Shown piece after piece: positions 30,335 to 36,007 of a stretch of 36,007 bases of DNA. The notes below the pieces were generated by a model. That model was not told where the DNA came from, did no database searches, and worked only from the letters and a program-made list of their open reading frames with translations. Positions within the stretch are counted from its first letter, which is position 1. Each line of letters opens with the position of its first letter. Source of the stretch: Deltaproteobacteria bacterium (GTDB lineage: Bacteria > Myxococcota > JACRCW01 > JAFGSX01); the NCBI GenBank assembly GCA_016934455.1, contig JAFGSX010000006.1, positions 1-36,007 on the forward strand, given 5' to 3'. The translations under genes were made by a program, and so were the position numbers.

Positions 30335-32097
30335 CCGGAACCGAGAGCGCGACCGCGGCGCTGGCCGCGCCCGAGCTGCGGCAGAGGTTGCTGGCGCTGG
30401 CGCCGGGGCGGCGCGTCGATTTTCTGATCGGGCTCTCCAACTGCCGCCAGGTGCTGCGCAACCTGCATCCGCAGGACCTGTTGATCGCGATCCATGCGGC
30501 CGGGGTCAGCGACAGCCTGGAGCTGATCGAGCTGCTGCCGGCGGCGCAGGTGCAGTGCTTTATCGACCTCGAGGCCTGGCGGCGGGACCGCATCGATCCG
30601 CATCGCCTGGTGAGCTGGCTGAGCGTGCTGTACGCGGCCAGCCGCGAGCGCGCGCTGGCGCAGGTGATGGGCCTCGACGCCGAGCTGGTGACGCTGCTGC
30701 TCAAGCTCTACACGCGGGTCTACGACCTGGCGCAGGAGGCGGCGCCCGAGCCGTTGCCCGAGGGCAGCCTGCGCACGCCCGACCATCGTTTTCTGGTGAC
30801 CTTCGTGACGCCGCTGCCGCCTGCCGACCGCGACCAGACCGATCCGCTGGACGAGATCGGCGCCACGGTGGCGCGGCAGATCGTCGCCGGTCTGATCGCG
30901 CGCGAGCCGCTGACCGCGGCGCGCTACCTCGAGGCCACGCGCTGGGAGCTGCCGAGCGAGCTGGAGGAGGCCAGCCTGCGCTGGCGCCAGGGGCGGCTCA
31001 ACGATCTGGGCTACTTCGATCTGTACGAGGCGCTCGCCATCTACGCGCCGATCGACCTCGGGCGGCCGCCGCGCAGCCGCCGCGTCGACGTGGGGGCAGA
31101 TGCCGAGAGCGCGGACGCCGCGCTGGCCCTGTTTGTCGACGAGCACGGCCGGGCGCCGCTGCTGCGCCGCGCGCTCGACGAGCTGGCGGCTGCGGCCTCC
31201 GATCAGGTGCGGCGGCAGCTAGTGACACTGGCCAACCGGGTGGCCGCCGCGCGCGCGGCCACGCCCGACGATCTGCCGGCGCTGGCCAGCGCCGTGGTCG
31301 AGGCGCTGGCCACGGTCAACCTCGGCCTCGAGTACCTGTCGCGCGGCGCCGCGCCGGCCGCCGTCGACCTGCTGGGCCGGGTCAGCCTGATCGAGCTGTT
31401 CCGCTATGGCCACACGCTGGCCTGGCAGCTAGGTCAGCAGGCGCGCAAGCTGCGCCACCGGCTGCGCCTCGACGCCGGGCACACGCTGCTGCCCGCGGCT
31501 GCTGCGGGCCTGTTCGAGGCGCTCTGCCGCAAGGTACCGCGGCTGCACACCGGCCTGCTCGACCCGCAGCGCGACGAACCAGGGGAGTCCCTGACGAGGG
31601 ACGACGAGATACCATTCGAGACGCTGTCGCAGCTCGCGCGCGCCGCCGAGGCGGTGGCCGAGACCGCGTTTCTGGCCGCGCTGCTGCTCGACGTGCTGGG
31701 CTTCGACCCGCGGCGCACGCCGGCGCTGGTCGAGCAGGCGGTCAACGTCGGCGACACCGCGGCCGTCGATCTCGAGCTGATCCTGGCCACCGCGCTCTGC
31801 CGCGCCGCGCTCGGCGGCGAGCTCGAGCCGCAGCCGTTCGATCGCGCCGAGCTGTCCGAGCTGCGGCGGCTGGTCGCCCGCGGCGTCGAGCAGGTGCGCG
31901 GGCCGCTGGTCGAGCTGCTGGCGGCGCGGGCACGCCCGCGGCTGCCGCTGCCGGGGGCGGTCGACGAGGATGCCGCCCGGCGGCGGGCGACGGCGTTTGC
32001 CGAGCGCCTGGCGCGCCGCCTGGCCGAGGACCTGGGGGCGGTGTCGGGCGACGTCGACCCGCGCTTTGTCGCCGCCCTGCTGTGCCGTCTGAGGTGA
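30331..32097 (+). CDS. DUF6178 family protein
   Basis: 588 residues, soluble, mostly helical, no signal. NLHPQDLLIAIHAAGVSDSLELIELLPAAQVQCFIDLEAWRRDRIDP near residues 45-95 and RLNDLGYFDLYEALAIY near 225 are the family's conserved blocks. DUF6178 occurs in Myxococcota and other former deltaproteobacteria; I know of no function. It overlaps the surface-protein gene upstream by 4 nt and is followed by PopT after 67 nt. An in-frame linker (EPGESLTRDDE) carries a 15-bp repeat shared with 6284-6298. Confidence 0.85.
   Translation: MTGTESATAALAAPELRQRLLALAPGRRVDFLIGLSNCRQVLRNLHPQDLLIAIHAAGVSDSLELIELLPAAQVQCFIDLEAWRRDRIDPHRLVSWLSVLYAASRERALAQVMGLDAELVTLLLKLYTRVYDLAQEAAPEPLPEGSLRTPDHRFLVTFVTPLPPADRDQTDPLDEIGATVARQIVAGLIAREPLTAARYLEATRWELPSELEEASLRWRQGRLNDLGYFDLYEALAIYAPIDLGRPPRSRRVDVGADAESADAALALFVDEHGRAPLLRRALDELAAAASDQVRRQLVTLANRVAAARAATPDDLPALASAVVEALATVNLGLEYLSRGAAPAAVDLLGRVSLIELFRYGHTLAWQLGQQARKLRHRLRLDAGHTLLPAAAAGLFEALCRKVPRLHTGLLDPQRDEPGESLTRDDEIPFETLSQLARAAEAVAETAFLAALLLDVLGFDPRRTPALVEQAVNVGDTAAVDLELILATALCRAALGGELEPQPFDRAELSELRRLVARGVEQVRGPLVELLAARARPRLPLPGAVDEDAARRRATAFAERLARRLAEDLGAVSGDVDPRFVAALLCRLR
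31586..31600 (+). repeat. 15-bp repeat with hairpin core, copy 2 (inside DUF6178 gene)
   Basis: AGTCCCTGACGAGGG. With the next base pairs it forms GTCCC-TGACGA-GGGAC. Identical to 6284-6298; sense to this gene. Confidence 0.4.
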
Positions 32098-32164
32098 ACG
32101 GGATCGTGCTGCGCGCGTCAGGCGCCGCTTGACGGTGCTGCGCCCGCAGCCTCGCGAGGGTACG

Positions 32165-33199
32165 GTGAGACACCTGCTGGTGCTGTTGAAGGGGCTGCTG
32201 ATCGGCATCGCCAACGTCATTCCCGGCGTCTCCGGGGGGACCTTTGCCCTGGTGCTGGGCATCTACGACCGCCTGATCGCGGCGCTCAAGTCCTATGACC
32301 TGCGCGCGGCGCGGGTCGCACTGACGGCGCTGGCCACCATTCACCGGCCGGCCTCGCGCCAGGCGCTGCGGGAGGAGGCCAGGCGCTGCGATCTCGTCTT
32401 CTTGCTGTTGCTGGCGCTCGGGGCCGGGCTGGCCATCAAGGGGCTGGCCGGGCTCCTGCAGTGGTTGCTGGCCGAGCAACCGATGCCGACGCTGGCCTTC
32501 TTCGTCGGGCTGATCGTGCCTTCGATCGCGATCCCGCTGCGGATGATGGAGCGCCGCGGCGCGATCGAGGCGATCACCTGCCTGCTCGGCATCGGGCTGA
32601 CGCTGCTGGTCTCGCTGGCCCAGGTGTCTCAGGGCGGCGGCGAGCCCGCGCTCTGGTTTGTCTTTGTCGGCGGCGCCGCTGCCATCGCCGCCATGATCCT
32701 GCCCGGCATCTCGGGCTCGTTTTTGCTGCTGGTGCTCGGCCTCTACCAACCGACGCTCGAGCACATCCACCACCTCACCGCCCACAGCTTCGTGTTCCTG
32801 GGGGTGATGGCGCTCGGCTTCGTCTTCGGGCTGGTGACCATCTCGCGCCTGATGGCCTTTCTGCTCAAGCGCTGGCGCTCGCCCACCCTGGCGTTCCTGA
32901 TCGGCCTCGTGCTGGGCTCGTTTTACGTCCTGTGGCCGTTCAAGGACTTCACGCCGCCGGCCTCGGCACCGGCGGCGGTCAGCGCCGCGGCGCCGGCAGC
33001 GACGGAGAAGGCCGATATCCGCATCGCCACCGCGCCCAACCGGTTGCCGGCGTCGGCGTCCGAGGCGGCCTGGCCGGCGCTGTTCGTGCTCCTCGGCCTG
33101 GTCTGCTCCATCGGGCTCAACAAGCTCGGCGCCAGCGGGGAGGGGGGGGCGCCTCCGCAGCGGCCGCAGCGCTCGGGACCGGAACCGCCGGCGCCGTGA
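32165..33199 (+). CDS. popT: DUF368/PopT polyprenyl-phosphate translocase
   Basis: 344 residues from the GTG at 32165, 4 nt after GAGGG; TTG 32129 and GTG 32135 are longer options that add a non-conserved tail. Two inverted halves each bear the DUF368 signature: LLIGIANVIPGVSGGTFALVLGIYDRL near the start and MILPGISGSFLLLVLGLY near 170. About eight to ten membrane segments. DUF368 (PopT) proteins were shown to return undecaprenyl phosphate from the outer to the inner face of the membrane, recycling the carrier for cell-wall and glycan synthesis. That fits the polyprenyl-P-using enzymes at the left of the window. A Pro/Ala linker (about 265-305) and a Pro-rich tail are extra. Confidence 0.85.
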   Translation: MRHLLVLLKGLLIGIANVIPGVSGGTFALVLGIYDRLIAALKSYDLRAARVALTALATIHRPASRQALREEARRCDLVFLLLLALGAGLAIKGLAGLLQWLLAEQPMPTLAFFVGLIVPSIAIPLRMMERRGAIEAITCLLGIGLTLLVSLAQVSQGGGEPALWFVFVGGAAAIAAMILPGISGSFLLLVLGLYQPTLEHIHHLTAHSFVFLGVMALGFVFGLVTISRLMAFLLKRWRSPTLAFLIGLVLGSFYVLWPFKDFTPPASAPAAVSAAAPAATEKADIRIATAPNRLPASASEAAWPALFVLLGLVCSIGLNKLGASGEGGAPPQRPQRSGPEPPAP

Positions 33200-33276
33200 A
33201 CACAGGCGGCCTGACGTGGTACTGTTGAAAGGGGGTGCATTGCGGGCGCCGAGAAGGCGTGATCGAGGATCGCGTC

Positions 33277-34266
33277 ATGAGATGCGTGGTGATCGCGGGA
33301 GCCGTCTGGTCAGCGCTGTGGCTGGCGGGCTGTCCCTACAGCGTGGTGGCCGAGGGGTTCGACGCGCGGCCGCCGGGGCGCGACGCTGCGGTCGCCGACG
33401 CGGCCGCGGCCGACGGCGCGGCGATCGACCGCGCGGGCGCCGACCGGCAGCAACCCGATCAGCTCCCGGTCGAGTGCGACCAGGACAACGACACCTACCA
33501 AAGCGTCGCCTGCGGCGGCGGAGACTGCGACGACAACGACAGCAGCGTGCATCCGGGGGCGGCCGAGCGCTGCTCGTTCGTCGACGAGAACTGCGACCAG
33601 CAGAACAACGAGGGGCTCGACTGCACGTTTGTCGCCTGCGGCAGCAGCGTGCTCTACCGCATCGACCCGTTCCGGCAGACCGTGACCCAGAGCACCCAGG
33701 TGACGTTGCCCGACAGCCACGGCCTGCTCGACATCGACATCGACACCAACGGCCAGCTTATGGCGGTCACCGCCAACGGACTGTACGCCGTCAGCAGCAG
33801 CGGCCAGATGTCGCTGGTCGCCAACGTCACCACGCCCACCAACACCAACGGCATGGCGATCGACAGCCACGGCGCCATCTTCATCACCAACAAGGACGGC
33901 GTCAACTCCGGGGCCTACACGGTCGATCGTGCCACCGGCTCGCTCACGCTCATCGGCGACCTGACGCCCTACGTCAGCTCGGGCGACTGCGTGCAGACCA
34001 AGGACGACAGCCTGTACATGACCGCGCCCAATCCCGCTGACATGAGCAAGGATCTGCTGGTCTACGTCGACTCGCACACGGCCGCCACCCACTCGATCGG
34101 CGCCACCGGTTTTGGCGAGGTGTACGGCCTGAGCGCCAGCTTCGGCTTTTTGTTCGGGGTGACCGATTTCGGGGACGTGATCGAGATCGATCGCTCCACC
34201 GGGGCGGGCCGGCTCCTGTTTCATTCCAGCGGACTGCGCTTCTGGGGTGCGGCCAACGGCGATTGA
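33277..34266 (+). CDS. MopE-like metal-binding lipoprotein with beta-propeller-like C-terminal half
   Basis: 329 residues from the ATG at 33277, 6 nt after GAGGAT. The signal ends LAGC (lipidated Cys18). Six Asp-x4 pentads follow (DAAVA, DAAAA, DGAAI...). CDQDNDTYQ, then GGDCDDNDSSVHPGA and CSFVDENCD form the MopE-type putative metal-binding motif common in Myxococcota. The rest is repetitive beta sequence (LLDIDIDTNGQLMAVTANGLYAV; NGMAIDSHGAIFITN) like NHL/SMP-30 propeller blades. No catalytic residues identified. Likely a surface sensor or binding protein. It ends 6 bp (TCGCGA) from the convergent MFS gene. Confidence 0.82.
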   Translation: MRCVVIAGAVWSALWLAGCPYSVVAEGFDARPPGRDAAVADAAAADGAAIDRAGADRQQPDQLPVECDQDNDTYQSVACGGGDCDDNDSSVHPGAAERCSFVDENCDQQNNEGLDCTFVACGSSVLYRIDPFRQTVTQSTQVTLPDSHGLLDIDIDTNGQLMAVTANGLYAVSSSGQMSLVANVTTPTNTNGMAIDSHGAIFITNKDGVNSGAYTVDRATGSLTLIGDLTPYVSSGDCVQTKDDSLYMTAPNPADMSKDLLVYVDSHTAATHSIGATGFGEVYGLSASFGFLFGVTDFGDVIEIDRSTGAGRLLFHSSGLRFWGAANGD

Positions 34267-34272
34267 TCGCGA

Positions 34273-35595
34273 CTACGGGGTGCGCTCCGGGCCGGGCTGC
34301 TGATGCAGGATCGGCCGGTGCGCCAGGTCGCGGGCGCTGGGCGCGCTGCTGATGCGCAGGAACAGCCTCGGCAGCGGCCGCCGCGCGCCGGCCAGCGCCG
34401 GCGGCCACAGCAGGATGAGCAGCGGTAGCGCGCGCAGCAGCGACGAGCCGAAGAAGATCTCGCGGTAGGCGAGCGCGAAGTGGGCCAGCGCGAAGCTGCC
34501 GAGCAGCGAGCCGGCGAGCTGCAGCACACCGCTCAGAGCATTGGAGAGCGAGAAGAACTCGACCGAGCCGCCGCTGGCCGCGCTCTGGATCAGCAGTTGG
34601 AAGCTGGCAAACTCGAAGCCGGCCCAGGCGATGCCGCTGCCGATCTCGACCAGCAGCAGCACGCTGTAGCTCGGAAAAAGCCACCAGCAGAACGGCACCA
34701 GCGCCACGCCGAGGCCGGCCCCGGCCAGGGTCGGCCGCAGGCCGAAGCGGTTGCCGACGCGGTGGAAGAGCGGGAAGGCGACCGACTTGGCCAGCAGCGA
34801 CACCGACGTCAGCAGCGCGTAGTCGCAGTAGTCGAGCTTGAGCTCCAGCAGCATGTAGGGAGCGAAGAACGGTACCGAGACGTAGGCGCCGAGCATCACC
34901 GCGCCCGTGAACAGCGCCACCTGCCAGCGCGAGCGGGCGAGGGCGTCGCGCAACCGCTGCAGCGGCCGGACGCCGCCGCGGCCGCCGCCGTCGTCGCGCT
35001 GCATGGCGAGCGCGCCGGCGCTCAGGACGCGCGCGAGCAGGCCGACGGCGAACAGCAGCGCGAAGGCGCCCAACAACTCGCCGCGCACGCGGCCGCGGTC
35101 GAGCAGCACACCGCCGAGCAGGTACGAGGCGAGCAGCACCGCGTAGACCAGGCCCGAGCGCCGGGCGAAGTAGCGCTCGCGGTCGATGCCTTCCGTCAAG
35201 TTGGTCATCCAGGCGTTCCAGGCCGGCACGATCACGGCGCCCGAGGCGGCAAACAGCGTCTTGACGACGAGCAGCGGCCACAGCCGGCGCTCGTCGTCGA
35301 GCGCGATCCACAGGAATCCGAGATGGCAGATCGCCTGCAGCGCCGCTCCGACCACGACCAGCCGCCGGCCCTGGCCGAGCCAGCCGACCAGCGGTCCGGT
35401 CAGGAGCTGCACCAGCGCACCGCACAGCATCGGGACCGTGACCAGGAGCGCCAGCGCGGTGTCGCGGTGGCCCAGCTCGACCGCGAGCACGCTCAGGTAG
35501 CTCTCGCAGACGCCGACCATCACGGCGTAGCAGGCGCCGTCGACCAGCGACCAGGTCAGGGTGCGGCGCACCTTCGGTGCGGTCAGCTCGGACAT
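34273..35595 (-). CDS. MFS transporter
   Basis: 440 residues, twelve likely membrane segments in two halves split by an Arg/Gly-rich loop (about 200-220). ALVQLLTGPLVGWLGQGRRL near 60-80 is the loop 2-3 motif A region. WMTNLTEGIDRERYFARRSG near 135 resembles the EGxxRGxxFxxR of set-type exporters. The substrate is unknown; drug or sugar-conjugate export is a guess. The promoter and a palindrome in the 224-bp gap upstream suggest repression by a TetR-like protein that is not in the window. The soluble tail ends in QQPGPERTP. Confidence 0.82.
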   Translation of the reverse strand: MSELTAPKVRRTLTWSLVDGACYAVMVGVCESYLSVLAVELGHRDTALALLVTVPMLCGALVQLLTGPLVGWLGQGRRLVVVGAALQAICHLGFLWIALDDERRLWPLLVVKTLFAASGAVIVPAWNAWMTNLTEGIDRERYFARRSGLVYAVLLASYLLGGVLLDRGRVRGELLGAFALLFAVGLLARVLSAGALAMQRDDGGGRGGVRPLQRLRDALARSRWQVALFTGAVMLGAYVSVPFFAPYMLLELKLDYCDYALLTSVSLLAKSVAFPLFHRVGNRFGLRPTLAGAGLGVALVPFCWWLFPSYSVLLLVEIGSGIAWAGFEFASFQLLIQSAASGGSVEFFSLSNALSGVLQLAGSLLGSFALAHFALAYREIFFGSSLLRALPLLILLWPPALAGARRPLPRLFLRISSAPSARDLAHRPILHQQPGPERTP

Positions 35596-35611
35596 GAAAC
35601 GCGGCGCGCCC

Positions 35612-35630
35612 GAACGGTAACCGATCGTTC
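35612..35630 (-). promoter_or_regulatory. possible TetR-type operator
   Basis: GAACG-GTAACCGAT-CGTTC, an inverted repeat with near-palindromic CGGTAACCG within. It lies between the candidate promoter (35658-35685) and the MFS ATG, where a repressor would block transcription. Confidence 0.3.
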
Positions 35631-35657
35631 TCGGCGCGCTCCTCTCTCGCGGTCGCG

Positions 35658-35685
35658 ACTATAGCGCGCCGATCGGTGCCGGCAA
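35658..35685 (-). promoter_or_regulatory. promoter of the MFS gene
   Basis: Minus strand TTGCCG (35680-35685), 16 nt, TATAGT (35658-35663), about 60 nt before the start at 35595. The remaining gap up to 35819 shows only an extended -10 (TGCTAGGTT, 35752-35760) for the rightward gene. Confidence 0.5.
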
Positions 35686-35819
35686 GCGAAGGCGCGGCTC
35701 GGCTGGATCGGCGGGAGCTGGCGACCGCGGTGGTGGGGGCGGGCCGAGACGTGCTAGGTTGGGGTCTCTGTCGAGACGCCGACCTGCGGGCGCCAGGCAC
35801 CGCAACCAGGAGGCGAAGC

Positions 35820-36007
35820 ATGGGAAAAGACGTCACTGCGATCGCGGTCGCGTTGAGCGCTATGGTGCTCGGCTGTCTGGGGGCGAGCTGCACCGGGCCC
35901 GCGCCGGTCGAGATCGGGGGCTCGTGCTCGGACGACCAGAAGTGCGCGGACGGCCTCACCTGCGTGCAGGGCACCTGCCAGCAGATGCCGGCCGCGGTGA
36001 GCTGCAC
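35820..36007 (+). CDS. Cys-rich lipoprotein (C-terminus beyond window)
   Basis: 62 residues seen. AGGAGG at 35808-35813 is 6 nt before the ATG. MGKDVTAIAVALSAMVLGC is a lipoprotein signal (a second Cys, GASC, follows). The mature part starts CTGPAP and has the module CSDDQKC-x5-C-x4-C, with the same x5-x5-x4 spacing as the lipoprotein at 13192. The rest, and so its function, is outside the window. Confidence 0.8.
   Translation, partial: MGKDVTAIAVALSAMVLGCLGASCTGPAPVEIGGSCSDDQKCADGLTCVQGTCQQMPAAVSC

Noticed and set aside
33974-36007. Long minus-strand frame reaching the right edge
   Set aside because: Overlaps the MFS gene in another frame and the start of a signal-peptide lipoprotein; Arg/Ala-rich with no motif.

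Overview
The window is strongly GC-rich DNA (about 70% by eye) with dense genes on both strands. It most resembles a myxobacterium-like member of the Myxococcota. Three secreted proteins end in a Cys-Gly-Cys / hydrophobic helix / Arg-rich tail of the MYXO-CTERM type. Many exported proteins carry Asp-Ala linkers after the signal peptide. There is a DUF6178 protein, and TSP3, lamin-tail and MopE-like modules occur on lipoproteins. Exact taxonomy cannot be fixed from the sequence alone.

1-6913 looks like a membrane glycosylation neighbourhood. A leftward operon encodes a polyprenyl-phosphate glycosyltransferase (GT2, C-terminal helices), a SAM methyltransferase and an STT3-like oligosaccharyltransferase that runs off the left edge. 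Next come a rightward multi-pass membrane protein and a leftward TMTC-like membrane glycosyltransferase with about eight TPRs. 6936-13187 holds a small secreted protein, a TonB-dependent receptor joined with no gap to a divergent NAD-dependent DNA ligase, a DUF4878-like lipoprotein and a DUF1460 cell-wall hydrolase candidate. 13192-18568 (leftward) has an Asp-pentad lipoprotein, an HpnB/CrtQ-like GT2, and a 1225-residue exported amidohydrolase fused to TSP3, OB-like and lamin-tail segments.

18747-22972 encodes an OmpA-family lipoprotein and a likely operon of PPi-type phosphofructokinase and a TreT-like GT4. 23103-25096 carries two paralogous Cys-rich MYXO-CTERM proteins separated by a clear intrinsic terminator. 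A tRNA-Glu(CUC) with its own promoter and terminator follows, then a 280-bp block of structured repeats. 25574-29030 (leftward) has a CDF metal exporter and a rifampin-phosphotransferase-like PEP-utilising protein. 29150-34266 (rightward) has an Ig-like MYXO-CTERM protein, a DUF6178 protein, a DUF368/PopT polyprenyl-phosphate translocase and a MopE-like lipoprotein. A leftward MFS transporter and the start of another Cys-rich lipoprotein close the window.

Themes that cut across the window are: (i) polyprenyl-phosphate-linked glycan chemistry (GT2, STT3-like, TMTC-like, PopT) beside many exported Asp/Ser/Thr-rich proteins that could be substrates; (ii) exported proteins built from the same parts (strict D-x4 pentads, a four-Cys module, MYXO-CTERM); (iii) many genes with a -10-like hexamer only 6-9 nt before the ATG and no Shine-Dalgarno, suggesting leaderless mRNAs. 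No gene-free stretch exceeds 300 bp; gaps of any size are described below.
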